Origin: Sipunculus nudus | Lineage: Eukaryota; Annelida; Sipuncula; Golfingiida; Sipunculidae | Assembly (NCBI GenBank): GCA_026874595.1 | Contig: CM049307.1 | Location: forward strand, 76,422,643-76,486,642 | Reading direction: 5' to 3' | Length of the DNA: 64,000 nt | Shown: piece by piece, positions 24,299 through 34,277 of the stretch | Layout: every line of letters begins with the position of its first letter | Position numbering within the stretch: position 1 is the stretch's first letter | Position numbers and translations under genes: made by a program | The notes under the pieces: model-generated | Told to the model about the DNA's origin: nothing | What the model saw: the letters and a program-made list of their open reading frames with translations, nothing else | The model's database searches: none

Positions 24299-25242
24299 GA
24301 AAGTTTTAATAATAAAAATATACATCTCGAAACAAATGGCTGATCCGATCGGCACTAGTTCTGGCCTGACAGCTCCGAGGAAATCGACCTTCAAATAAAC
24401 TCTTCGGATAAGAGACTATCACTGAATATTTCAGTTCTGCCGAGGGTGAAAATTCGTGGCAAGAGGTAATCTTATTAGAATTTCATTGATAACATACAAT
24501 GCATATAATGACTTTTTATGTAAGTTGTTTTATGTTGTTTTATATATTTATCTAATCATTTTTTTGCACATACACATGAAAAGCTAAAATAAAAGGCTAC
24601 ACGTTTCCGCAGACTTTTAGAAAAAACTATATATAAATGCTATTTTGGCAGATGGAATCTTTTACAAAGGAGACAAGAAAAATGCTCTCTGTATTATTCT
24701 CAAATAATTATAATAAAAATAAAAATTCACTTGGCAGGTTGACACGAAGAAGACACAGAACAGTACAAGTGAAGAAACAGTCCGTGTCAAATAAAAAGAA
24801 TAGTTTTTTACTTGTCCTTATCTTGTGTTTTTATAATAAATGTCATAAAATGTGATTCTGCGCTTGGTCAAGGTTAAATGACATGGTAAAGCTTTGATCT
24901 ACGATTTTGCTATGACGTTTGCTTGGCAAATATTTGGCATTTGCGGAACTGAAAAATCCATGTTATCATCACCATACGCTTTTCCATGCATAATTATCTC
25001 ATTATTATTTTAGCCAGTGACTGTTTGGAAGTAGGCATTGATCGCAACATGGACTCGGAACTTCGGCAGAATAGAGTCGCGTCATCCTTCTCTTTGTGTT
25101 GGTGTTATTATGAATTCGCTATGTCAACTTTTCCGCAAGCTTTATCATTTTCTCTCCCACTTCACTAGTATTTTAGGTCGTTTGCGCATGCGTCAACCTG
25201 TCATTTGTTCCTACATTGGTTCGGATTCCACTGGCCGCTTAC
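24299..25242. other. Non-coding stretch
   Basis: AT-rich DNA after the Harbinger remnant. No terminal inverted repeats for that remnant could be assigned by eye, and no gene is supported. Confidence 0.5.
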
Positions 25243-25332
25243 CAAAATGTCTCCTCCGCATTGGTGGCCCCAATAATACTACTGTCAGCACCACGGTCAA
25301 AAGGATCACTGGCATCCAAAGTAGGGGTACTA
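25243..25332 (-). CDS. Candidate 90 nt exon, unknown gene
   Basis: Minus-strand segment between a strong acceptor (TTTTTTTTCTTTCAG) and a consensus donor (G|GTAAGC), with phase 2 on both sides. The open frame reads STPTLDASDPFDRGADSSII then GATNAEETFW. Polar and acidic, no recognised domain. A further minus-strand open frame (25429-25623, with DHLEYLYQFLSHVHKLSLAV) lies upstream on that strand and might be related. Evidence is splice sites plus an open frame only. Confidence 0.35.
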
Positions 25333-26418
25333 CTGAAAGAAAAAAAAATGCTGCACGTTTGGCGACATGCTAAAGAATCATTCAGAAGGAGCATGGTGAT
25401 ACAATGTTTCATACAGTAATCATCTTTGCTAGCTGTCCACTTTTTCTTCATACACATTTTCTAATGATTTCTCACTAATGTGTGTATAAGAATTCCTCAT
25501 TTTGACTTGCAATCTTCGACTCCAAAACCAAAAAGTGCAAATCCTGTTCCCATCTGCAACAGCTAGACTTAGTTTGTGCACATGTGACAAAAACTGATAT
25601 AAATACTCAAGGTGATCCAACAATGGAATTCTAGGTGTGTTCTCTCTGTCTTTTGTCTTTGTAATATGTATGCTGGATTTAAGAGGATTTCATATTTTTG
25701 AACTTGTAAAATGATTGCACAAATGAATACATAACTGTTCTGTGCAAGTCTGTAAATTAATACACTTATATCCGGCCTTTTTGATATACATGTGATCCTC
25801 CCTATAACGGAAAAGCCATTCCCTTTAATAACTGCTGCAATATTATACAATGTATGTAACCTACGCATGAAAGCTTGGTGATATATTTCTAGGGATCACA
25901 AGCTATTTTTGAAAAATTAAAATATTAGTTAAAGTTATATATCATTTGAAAGAGAATTTTAAAAGAAAGACGATGGTGCAAATTTGAACAAAATATCTTG
26001 ATTAGGATATGGAAAGTTATGGCAATCTGAAGGTTATCGTTTTTCGAAAATTTTCTGACGGAAAAAAACTAATTCAAGATTAATTGATAAATGGGAGCTA
26101 AAACTGCAATTTAATGGGGAAAATGACACATAAACTGACCTTGTTGGTGTTTTATGAATATATGAACAATTGAAGATGCATTAATGATAGAATGGGGCGG
26201 ACTACCTTCAATGTGTGTGTGTGTGGGGGGGGGGGGGTGAATGCAAAGGGGGGGGGGGGGGGGGGAGTAGAGCTGATCAAGACGTAAAGTTCATGCACTT
26301 CTGAATTTGATTACACCCCAAAAAGAACATATGCAACTGCGCATGTATGATTCCTGGATGTAATTGTTGAAAATTGACTTGTTTTGTATATTTTATGAAT
26401 AAAGTTCCTGATATATAT
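25333..26418. other. Non-coding stretch with G homopolymers
   Basis: Contains G runs at about 26226-26237 and 26250-26266, preceded by a TG tract. Otherwise no supported gene apart from the weak minus-strand frame noted above. Confidence 0.5.
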
Positions 26419-27154
26419 TGTTGCATGGACGTCACCCGGACATCGGAGGATGGCGCCACGAAGTGGTGTGGCCGCCCCCGTTTCCACGCTTATGGATCCA
26501 CCCCGCTATCAGTGACTACTGACGCGCTTTGAGAAACATAAAAACTATTCTGGGACCATTCAGTACTGGTTTTGCAGTTCTGACGGCGCCTTCGTTTCTC
26601 TCAAGCAAAACCACAAACTTCTGCGGTTTCCACCCATTGTTGAAAGCCTATAAAACGAACTCGCCTGCAGTACGAGGCGGGACTATCGACTTTGCTACGC
26701 CACGTTGCTGTTTTCCCCGGGGACCGTGACCGTGGGCTCTTGGTCCCCAAGCCCACGGAATGCCATGAACCACGCCATGAACTTTATTATTTAGGAAGAG
26801 GAGAGACTTTTATGTTTTTTTGGTGCCACATGGATTAATACAGGACTTCAGTTTTGTGTGTGCCCAAACTATGTGTTGATGATGGACTTCAGTTTCTCGT
26901 ATACCGGATTCAGTTAAGTATTTCGTTGCAGTTCGTTATTTAGAGACTCAGTTTTTCTTCAGAGACTTTGTTATAAATTACGTTATGTATTGACTATTAT
27001 ATTATTTGTGTACGAATGTAAATATTGTAAATATATGAATATAGCACTGTTTTTGCACCCATATTTTGGTTACATATTCATTTGAAGAGAACGTGTCTGA
27101 GCATATGTGTTACGGTTCGGCCTGAGTTGTTTGGTGTGAAAAGGGACCGTAACA
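26419..27154 (+). repeat. Putative 5' LTR of the Gmr1-like retrotransposon
   Basis: Runs from TGTTGCAT to CGTAACA, immediately upstream of a primer-binding-like TGGCGACCGCGACGAGACC at 27158. A CCTATAAAACG TATA box with GC-rich upstream sequence lies near 26647-26657. The last 47 bases (27108-27154) form a perfect 9 bp stem, TGTTACGGT...ACCGTAACA. The 3' boundary is supported by TG/CA rules and the adjacent primer site. The 5' boundary is my best guess and could be wrong by tens to hundreds of bases. No second LTR was found in the window, so it cannot be confirmed by comparison. Confidence 0.6.
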
Positions 27155-27157
27155 TAA

Positions 27158-27176
27158 TGGCGACCGCGACGAGACC
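27158..27176 (+). promoter_or_regulatory. Putative primer binding site
   Basis: TGGCGACCGCGACGAGACC lies three bases after the LTR end. It begins with TGG, as required for pairing with the CCA end of a tRNA. The primer tRNA is not identified. Confidence 0.5.
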
Positions 27177-27329
27177 CTGTATTTCGTAATAACGGCTACA
27201 TTTGGATGTAAAATTTCACAGTGGTCTCTATAACTTCTAGTTATTGAACTAGTATTTAAATACAATTGAACTCGTATATTTCTTGAACTCGTATATTTCT
27301 CAGACACGTTATCTTGATACTTTGCAAAT

Positions 27330-27553
27330 ATGGGTACGGAATTTAAACCAAATGAAATTATACCACAATTAAGAGAAAATAGGAGCTTATTGTATACGTT
27401 AAAGAAAAATGAACTTGAAATTATTGCTCTACTTTTAAATATTGACATCATGGAGGTATACACTGTAGAGGGTTTAAGAAATGTACTTAAGAAATCATTA
27501 TATGGTGATGAAGATAGTAAAGAGGAATCTGATTTGGAGGAAAAACCTATTAA
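27330..27553 (+). pseudogene. Gag N-terminal part, interrupted by a DNA transposon
   Basis: Open frame starting at an ATG about 170 bases after the primer site. It codes a helical, Glu/Lys-rich N-terminal Gag region (KKNELEIIALLLNI) that ends in an acidic stretch (DEDSKEESDLEEKP). Gag is the structural polyprotein that assembles retrotransposon particles. The frame is cut at a TTAA by the element at 27554-32356. The frame on the far side is in register with this one when one TTAA is counted, so the insertion postdates the retrotransposon. Confidence 0.8.
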
Positions 27554-27746
27554 AGTCCAAGTTTCATGCACTTTTATAAGTTAAAAAAGCGTAATGTACC
27601 CTTTTAATAAGTTAATACAGTGCTTACAACACCGTTTCAAGCTGAACGAGATCGAATTTATGCTCCATTTTATCCGTGAAACATCACGGTAATCACGCTG
27701 CTGAGTGTAAAGGTGCACTCGGTGATACGCGGTGGGCGTGGCTTCA

Positions 27747-27762
27747 GTGACGTCACGTGTGG
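27747..27762 (+). promoter_or_regulatory. Left subterminal CRE/E-box of the TTAA element
   Basis: GTGACGTCACGTGTGG contains TGACGTCA (CRE/ATF) overlapping CACGTG (E-box), 194 bases inside the left end and just upstream of the first plus-strand frame. Its exact inverted copy lies at 32167-32182. Likely the promoter of the plus-strand gene. Confidence 0.5.
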
Positions 27763-27802
27763 CACGGCTGGGTAAACATCACATGGGTCAACATGCCGCG
27801 TC

Positions 27803-28087
27803 TTGCCGGTCTGCATCCTTGAATGCCGTGTTTTTCCCCCTCGACAAACACTGTATATTTTACACAGTATCAAAATGACGAAGCGAGATGTTCTTAGTGG
27901 ATGCAATAATACCAACAAGGATAGTGTGAACGTCCACAATTGGCCGAAAGACGTACGTTTAGGGAAAAAAGTGGGACCTGTCAGAGACGAGCCGATTGTA
28001 GGTCGGGAACTCCTTGCAAAACTTTCCAGTGTCATGTATGGGGCACCATTCCGGATTCCTGACGATTTTAAAAACTATCAGCAATGG
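27803..28087 (+). pseudogene. THAP-like N-terminal exon of the TTAA element
   Basis: From an ATG at 27875 the frame reads MTKRDVLSGCNNTNKDSVNV then HNWPKDVRLGKK. This follows the THAP zinc-finger pattern (..GCNN....V..H.FPKD..L.KKW), a C2CH DNA-binding domain found on P-element and Kolobok transposases. Only one of the first cysteine pair and no later C-x2-H is visible. The frame derails after KKV and stops, so the finger is incomplete. Confidence 0.55.
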
Positions 28088-28751
28088 TAAGCCGGATATT
28101 TAAGAAAACAACTAGATCTGATACAAGGGGCAATTCCGAGTATAAATCCACAAGAACCCGCTGCAAGGCCGACTGAGGGGGGATTCAGCCTTGCTTCAAC
28201 TTCAGTCAAGGGCCGGGACAATATAACGCCGCCAAGCGCCCGAGGTACTCACTGGGAAAAGGCGTGAAGCCTGCTAGGGCACAAGAAAAGGGCTCCATAA
28301 CCTGATAACTGTGAGTAAATTGACTGCTAAAAGGGAAAGTTATTTATTTATTTTAAATTTTGAGCAATTGTCACGTGATTTGAATATACCTTATTATCGC
28401 CCATGTAAACACGGTTTTTGTGCTTAATCTACTCCGAGGCCTAGTGCAAAGTTATTGCATTTTTTTAAAGCTGGGATTATGCCTTTTTGTTCCACGGAAA
28501 CCTGTGAACACCCACCACTCCTGCCAAATCGCCTGGCAGTCAGCCAGCAAATTAGGGGTGCGTCAAGGGGTGTGTCCATAACCCCCATTGTTTGTTAACA
28601 AATTACAGTGGCCACTCTGATTTAAATAATCATTTAATGCTTACAGTTGTGACGTTTTGCCTTATTTACCCTTTATTATTTCACGTGCACAATTTAATTT
28701 TAATAAAGCATAAATACTATGAATATTGTGTGAACAGATCTTATGACAAGT

Positions 28752-28758
28752 TATGTTA

Positions 28759-28804
<46 letters not shown>

Positions 28805-28842
28805 ATTATATATATATTATATATATATATATATATATTTAA
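28752..28842. repeat. Imperfect (TA)n tract
   Basis: About 90 bases of AT/TA alternation broken by ATTATA units, inside the TTAA element between two exon remnants. Confidence 0.93.
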
Positions 28843-28914
28843 ATTTACAAATAAAAAAGTTATCTTTCAGTTGTCCTGGAAATCAATGAAAATGGCATAT
28901 TGTTTCAAATTCAG

Positions 28915-29144
28915 GTTGCCCAGTGAATGTATCCACAAAAGATGCTGGTGTCCAGTGCTCACTGATTGGGGAAGCTCAGGTCGGCCAAAATACAGAAGAT
29001 AGCAGCATCTTCAGTGAAGAAGAAGCAGATGATAATGATGATGATGATGATGATGATGAAACACCACCAGTTTATAAAGACGATGAATACTTCCCTTCTG
29101 ATGATGAAGATTGTGATACCGATTCATCCTTCGATGAACTTATT
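28915..29144 (+). pseudogene. Acidic linker exon of the TTAA element transposase
   Basis: Follows acceptor AAATTCAG. Reads CPVNVSTKDAGVQCSLIGEA, then a Glu/Asp-rich stretch with seven consecutive aspartates, and DDEYFPSDDED. The STKDAGVQCS plus acidic (D/E)EYxPSDE arrangement is, from memory, the usual linker between the THAP finger and the catalytic part in this transposon family. A GTTAAA at 29145 is a weak donor candidate. The frame is open; truncation lies in neighbouring exons. Confidence 0.6.
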
Positions 29145-29262
29145 GTTAAATATTTAATCTTTATAAATTTCATATTTATTATAGATTTTTCTTATATCAG
29201 TATATAAATATGAAGTAAAGAAAATGAGATAGTTTATTCAATCTGTTCTATTCAATCTGTTC

Positions 29263-29580
29263 ATGCTGACTAACTTTATTCAGGCCTCGCTCAAGAATAA
29301 TTGCCTTGATGTCTGTCCATCAGTCCTTGGTCCATCCATCATTCCTATAAATCCAAATCCAACGCCGCTTCCAAGCACATACATGTACCTTAAGAACCTC
29401 TTAATGCCTCATCTAAGTAATCTTTTAAAAACTCTGAATATAGATCCCATTCAGGTTATTTGGGGTGATAAGTTTCAGGCCAATGTGACATCCAATATGG
29501 CAACAGGGCCTGGATTTGAGGATATTTTTGACTGCGTGGCCCTATTTAAGGACCTTTATGGTCCAAAAGCATTAGCTTAG
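29263..29580 (+). other. 105-codon open frame of unknown nature
   Basis: After a possible acceptor (ACTTTATTCAG) an open frame reads through LPSTYMYLKNLLMPHLSNLL and ends PKALA-stop at 29578-29580. It sits between two transposase exons of the TTAA element, where an intron would be expected, and does not share their frame. No domain recognised. It may be unrelated DNA captured by the element. Confidence 0.3.
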
Positions 29581-29717
29581 ATGAAGAAATACACCAAGAT
29601 CAAGTGCCAAAATTTATTGTATTCCACTCACAACTGATCGAGTTGTTTAGCATTTGTCCAAACAGCACATCTTGTACACACAATCAGGTGATTCTTGTTA
29701 AGGGAACAGCAGTCCAG
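29581..29717 (+). pseudogene. Transposase exon fragment with KFIVF motif
   Basis: One frame reads DEEIHQDQVPKFIVFHSQLI then ELFSICPNSTSCTHNQV and ends at donor CAG|GTAAGC. The KFIVF-x(4)-L-x2-LF-x2-C segment is the start of the transposase core in the animal THAP/TTAA transposons I know. The following catalytic exons were not found downstream, so the core is probably deleted. Confidence 0.6.
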
Positions 29718-30049
29718 GTAAGCTAGATATGCAACAACTGTAACCTGCACAAGAACCTGAACAGATGCCTGCTGGTAAACTTGAGCTCAAACACAACATT
29801 GTGCACATGGACTTGAAGGCCCCATTTCTGCATGTTGTAATTGTAAAAACTTGATTACTGCTATTATACAGGATATGTGTGCATTTGACTGCAAGAATTG
29901 ATTTAATATGCTCTAATAATTGTGGTGTAAGATCTTGTGCACTGAAATAATGAAGTTCATTGTTACATCTTATCAACTAAGATATCATCAATGTGCTCAA
30001 GGATGAACACCCATCAGTTCCATCTAGGGCATTTGAACCCTTTATAAAG

Positions 30050-30183
30050 TTAAGTCCCATCATGTGACATAAATGCCTGCTCAATCCTTTTCACTGTACA
30101 TGCTGGTAGTGGTATCCTGATGTCTTCCAAGGAATCCCCAGTCCCATCAAACCTGCTGCCTGAATGTGGTGTATCTGTATTTC
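30050..30183 (-). pseudogene. Minus-strand exon remnant of the TTAA element's second gene
   Basis: Minus-strand segment after acceptor TTTTTGTAG. Reads GNTDTPHSGSRFDGTGDSLE then DIRIPLPACTVKRIEQAF and hits a stop at 30050-30052. The IPLPxCxVxxIxxxF segment resembles the C-terminal 'IPSCCVWAIRxxFP' block of the P2X7-C-terminus-like proteins often carried by metazoan transposons. Combined with the N-terminal exon at 31860-32044, it suggests a second, convergent gene. Assignment is tentative. Confidence 0.45.
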
Positions 30184-30214
30184 CTACAAAAAGACATGTT
30201 GTGTATCATAAGTA

Positions 30215-30499
30215 ATGTCAATATCTCAAAGGATGATTAAAGAAAAATTAAAGTGTCTGATTGGGGATGCATGTCCTGAGTGGAAGATTATGTTCAGAGG
30301 TAGTGTTCTGAAATGTAAATTAACCTGTGTTATTCCTGGGAACTTTTTTTCCACTGAGATTATTTTGAAAATCACCCCTGGACATTGGGATATAGCTGCC
30401 CTTGGCTATAAACACAATGAACATCAAACTTGGTCTGCCTTGCTGTATGAAGATTTACTGACACCTTTGAGGGAAATGGCATGTGGAGTGACATCATGA
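30215..30499 (+). other. 94-codon open frame of unknown nature
   Basis: Open frame with protein-like composition (LKCLIGDACPEWKIMFRGSV, then PGHWDIAALGYKHNE) ending at a stop at 30497-30499. No domain recognised and no clear splice links to the transposase exons. Could be a captured host exon or decayed element sequence. Confidence 0.3.
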
Positions 30500-30701
30500 C
30501 TACACTCCAAAGATGGCCATGTATATGTTCATCTGGTCAAACATTTCCTGGTGTAAACAAATAAGCTATAAAACTTCATAAACCATTAACCTTGGAGTTG
30601 AATTTACACCAAAATGAAATCACCTGAGATTTTCACTAAACTGATCTACGATATGTAAAACTGCAATAATACTGTTATGCAATTATTAAGATGCCTTGCA
30701 C

Positions 30702-30726
30702 ACACACACACACACACACACACACA
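30702..30726. repeat. (CA)n microsatellite
   Basis: About 25 bases of CA repeat within the TTAA element. Confidence 0.95.
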
Positions 30727-31118
30727 GTGGCTTCAAGGATGGGGGGATGGGTGATTTGCAGGGTGTTGATATGATACGCAAGGTTGGAGGGGGGATGACA
30801 GGCATGGGAGGATAATCAAAGTTAGAAAAAAAGGCATATATAAGATAGTAAATTGAACAAAAGTATACAATTCAATAAATTAATAAATTTCATTTGTAAA
30901 ATATAATATATTCTCAGAAAAGTGTGTGTGTAGTGGTGGTTGGAGGGGGGTGGATACACTGACCATTCCTTCCCTTCTTGCCAAAAAGAGTGGGGGATAT
31001 ATATCCCTGCCCCCCCCCCCCACCCCTACCTATATTGACACCCCTGCACACACGGAGAATTGAGTGAAAACAATAACCCTTACAAGGCTATTGGAATGCA
31101 TAAAAGATCTGTAAATAT

Positions 31119-31311
31119 CAGAAGCGGATCCAGGGGGGGTCCAGGGGGTCCGGACCCCCCCTTTTTCATCAGAAACGTTTTTTAAAGGCTTCAGACCAGT
31201 TGTTGAGGACCATTTTTTTTAAGGGTTTTCATTTGTCCTCCTGGGTTGGACCCCCCCTTTTTCTAAATCCTGGAGACACCCCCTTTTTTCTAAATCCTGG
31301 ATCCACCCCTG
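31119..31311. mobile_element. MITE-like GGATCC element nested in the TTAA element
   Basis: 193 bp beginning CAGAAGCGGATCCAGG and ending CCTGGATCCACCCCTG, which are imperfect inverted repeats. It is flanked by AATAT on both sides (31114-31118, 31312-31316), a plausible 5 bp target duplication. Related to the copy at 6591-6793. Third level of nesting: MITE within TTAA transposon within retrotransposon. Confidence 0.7.
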
Positions 31312-31859
31312 AATATTACTAGTATATATCTAGTATTTGCAAAATTCTTTTTAAATAATTAATAATTATATATATGTGCATGTAATATGTGCAAAAATAA
31401 AAGTGAAAATTTAATTTTTTAATAAAAATTATAAACTTTATAATGTTATCATTATTAGTATTGTAAAAATAATTTTACAATTTTAATAGCATCCAGGTAG
31501 AGAATTCACAAGTCACTTGTCAAATGACAACTTTAATATTAGGTATATCAGTATTTTTTCATAATAAAGATTTTCATATGATAAATACACTGCAAGATTG
31601 TTTTTTGCTTCAGGATCTTATTCAATATGGTTCTTAAATCAACAAGATATGACCACTGACTGATAAGTAATGGCATTTCAATAAATCACAGGAACGGGCT
31701 AGCTGGGACCCATGTCTTTCCAGGAAAACCTATAACTGTCATAAAATCATTGTGCTACATGCAATGGTTGAGCGATATTTATTTCAGTGTAATAATCAAC
31801 CTGCCCCAATTACAGAAACTTGAGATGTATTCAGTGTAAGAGTAAAATAAAATAATTAC

Positions 31860-32044
31860 CAGTCATTTGTGCCTGCTCCCATAGACGCCCGAAACGGTTC
31901 ATCGGATTCTTTGACACGGCTGTCACTTTCAGACTCGGTACACCCTCCTTCGATCTCGCCTCGTCGAGCCTATGACTCAGATCGAAATGGTTCAATATCA
32001 CAAGGATTTTCAAATTCTACATCACTACAATCACTTCCTGACAT
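31860..32044 (-). pseudogene. First exon of the minus-strand gene of the TTAA element
   Basis: From ATG at 32044 (read leftward) the frame codes MSGSDCSDVEFENPCDIEPF then RSES, an in-frame TAG (31970-31972), and continues to SMGAGTND with donor G|GTAATT. The Ser/Asp/Glu-rich start and the GTNDW/GNTxW block before the intron match the N termini of the P2X7-C-like genes found on animal DNA transposons. It reads away from the right-end CRE/E-box (32167-32182), its likely promoter. Broken by the stop. Confidence 0.5.
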
Positions 32045-32166
32045 ACTTCCGAAATAACTAATTTTGAACCATAGTCGGTGGACGCTTGGTTGTCACTTTA
32101 CGCATAGGAAGTTTCATCGGATTGTTTACTTTGCATCACCGCCATGATGCTTGTGTGAGACGACTT

Positions 32167-32182
32167 CCACACGTGACGTCAC
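32167..32182 (-). promoter_or_regulatory. Right subterminal CRE/E-box of the TTAA element
   Basis: CCACACGTGACGTCAC, the exact inverted copy of 27747-27762, about 175 bases inside the right end and upstream of the minus-strand first exon. Confidence 0.5.
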
Positions 32183-32360
32183 GGATTTCCCCCTGGGCTT
32201 TCGGCAGTTTCCGGAGTGTATTCGGCGCGTCAGTTTCAAATTGTCGTATTAATTGATTAAATTGCTAGATTAATGTTAAATGGACATAACATCGTGTTTT
32301 GATACATAGTAAACGGGCATTTGACACTAATCGACCTCCGTGCTGAGACTTGGACTTTAA

Positions 32361-33196
32361 GGAACCTCTTGGTGCAACAGCTATTGACCCGATAGAACTA
32401 GAATTGAGAAAGTATGAACTTAAATTGAAATATGAAGCTCAAGTTGAAACAGATAAATTGAAATATGAAGCAGAAACAGAAATCCGTAGATGTGAAATCG
32501 AAAGAGAAACGCAAATTAAGTTGAAAGAGTTAGAGTTACAAAATCCTCAAAATCGTAAAGCACATGAGCCGTCTGAATTCCTTTTCAGAAATTCGACAAA
32601 AGTACCTCCCTTCAATGAAAATGAAGTGGAGCGTTATTTCAATTATTTTGAACGGGTGGCCACTGTTGTTACAAAGCGTTCTGGTTGGTCGCGCACAGGA
32701 CGTTTACACTGCGCTCACAGACGAACAATGCAGGGATTACGACACTGTAAAAGAGGTCATTCTGAGAGCCTATGAATTAGTCCCCGAAGCGTATCGCTTA
32801 AAATTTAGGAATGCCACAAAAAGAGAAAATTAAACTCATGTTGAATATGCTAGAGACAAAGAAAGTGCATTTTATAGATGGTGTCAGTCTATGAAAATTG
32901 GTCAGGATTTTGAAAAACTCAAACAACTAATTTTGATAGAAGAGTTCAAAAGGCATATCCGTAGTGACATTAAAATATTTTTGGATGAACATAAAGTAAG
33001 AAATGTAAACGAGGCTGGTGTCCTGGCAGATGAATTTGCCTTGACGCACCGCCCCAGTTATACCAGTCACAGGAGGAGGTATGGTGAGAAAAGAGAGGGT
33101 AGCAAAAGCCCAAAACTTGGTCGGAGAAAGGGTAGTCCCTACTATCGGGGTCACTTCGGCTCAGGTAAACCACGGTCCGATCATGGTAAACCCTAG
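32361..33196 (+). pseudogene. Gag central and C-terminal part, broken
   Basis: Continues Gag after the inserted transposon. A charged, repetitive helical stretch (LRKYELKLKYEAQVE and similar) is followed by a capsid-like region (PPFNENEVERYFNYFERVA; AYELVPEAYRLKFRN; FKRHIRSDIKIFLDEH). Inactivating changes: a frameshift around 32650-32700, a TAA at 32831-32833 and a TAG at 33194-33196. Gag forms the particle that packages element RNA. Similar Glu/Lys-rich Gag starts occur in other metazoan Gypsy-class elements. Confidence 0.8.
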
Positions 33197-33862
33197 TATA
33201 AAAGTCAATCTGACTCTCCTGCTCAACATAAAGAGGGACAACCTAGGACTGGACCCAAATATTGTACATTCTGTGAGTTCAAGGGGCATACAGAATCTGA
33301 GTGTTATAAAAAAAGATACGGTCAAAGTAAGCCTAAACCTAATGCATTAACTGTTACGCAGAGCATGAAACCGGTAACAATGCCCAGTAAACTAGAGACT
33401 AAAGGTGAAACACAAAGCCCTGTCCACGAGAGCTTTCGGCCCTTTGTGTCAGATGGCTTTGTTCAGTTAGAAGGTAACCATGCAAGAAAGGCCCGTGTTA
33501 AAATCTTAAGGGATACCGGGGCAACCCAAAGCCTCGTTTTGAAATCTGTTCTTCCCTTCTCTAAAAAGAGTTACGCGGGGTGTTCAGTTCTAGTCCAGGG
33601 CGTTAATTCGGAATTTTTAGAAGTTCCATTACACATAGTGAAACTAGAATCTGATTTAGTCTCTGAATTTGTAACTGTAGGAGTTTGTTCAAAGTTGCCA
33701 GTAGAGGGCGTTTCGCTCCTCCTAGGCAATGATTTAGCTGGTGACAGAGTGAAAATTGATCCCAGAATGACAAAATTGCCGAGCACTGATAGGGACACAG
33801 ACCTGCTCCAGCAGGAGTTTCCGGGCGTATTTCCAGGCTGTGTAAACACGAGCGATGAATAA
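33197..33862 (+). pseudogene. Zinc knuckle and retropepsin protease region
   Basis: Same frame as the end of Gag. A CCHC knuckle (YCTFCEFKGHTESECYKKR, spacing C-x2-C-x4-H-x4-C, about 33260-33316) binds nucleic acid. The aspartic protease follows: ILRDTGATQSLVLKSVLPF with catalytic DTGA near 33512, then LLLGNDLAGD, the ILG-equivalent flap/core segment, near 33715. The frame ends with a stop at 33860-33862. Position directly after Gag is normal for LTR elements. Confidence 0.88.
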
Positions 33863-34277
33863 AAAGGCAAGTCTGAAACCAGAGAGTTCTGTACTTGACC
33901 TCTCGCAAACCTTTATGGCGCATTCAAACGATGACGTCAGTGGCTTAAAGCCCGTTACGCGAGTAAATGTCAAATCGCCCGCATGTGACCCAAGTGGCAC
34001 ACCCAGTCCAAAGGACTCGACTCCAAATGTAGTACAGGGCAAACAGACCCTGAATAGAAATCTCCAAAGGAGTAAAAACGGCGTGAAATCGCCTGATAAA
34101 AATGGGCATGAACAGTTAAAGAAGGATAGGAGTGTAAAGAATGTAGAAGTTAGCATGAAAAGTGATGATTTGATAGCAATGCAAAAGAAAGATCCTGATA
34201 TTGCCTCCCTTAGAGAAAATGCCTTGACTAAAGAGGAAGCAGATAAAGTTCCAACTTGTTTACACCTTACAGAATGA
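33855..34277 (+). pseudogene. Linker between protease and integrase
   Basis: Open frame rich in Ser, Lys and Pro with a KKDPDIASLRENALTKEEAD segment near its end, which resembles the stretch before the integrase zinc finger in Gypsy-type elements. It overlaps the end of the protease frame by a few codons and must shift frame near 34250 to enter integrase. One more sign of decay, or a programmed shift now lost. Confidence 0.6.

Larger units (their letters stand above)
27554..32356. mobile_element. Kolobok-like TTAA-flanked DNA transposon, 4.8 kb
   Basis: The element starts AGTCCAAGTTTCATGCAC and its right end, read inward, is AGTCCAAGTCTCAGCACGG. It is flanked by TTAA on both sides (27550-27553, 32357-32360), a 4 bp TTAA target duplication. 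TTAA duplication together with THAP-like and transposase-like remnants fits the Kolobok superfamily; piggyBac also uses TTAA but its transposase motifs are absent. Inside are plus-strand fragments (27803-28087, 28915-29144, 29581-29717) and opposing minus-strand fragments (31860-32044, 30050-30183). A perfect 16 bp subterminal inverted repeat, GTGACGTCACGTGTGG, occurs at 27747-27762 and 32167-32182. All coding parts carry stops, so the copy is not autonomous. Confidence 0.8.

Noticed and set aside
27554-32356. piggyBac assignment for the TTAA element
   Set aside because: TTAA fits, but no piggyBac transposase motif is present while THAP-like and KFIVF pieces are.
33571-34156. Minus-strand ORFs over protease and linker
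   Set aside because: Shadows of the plus-strand retrotransposon frames.
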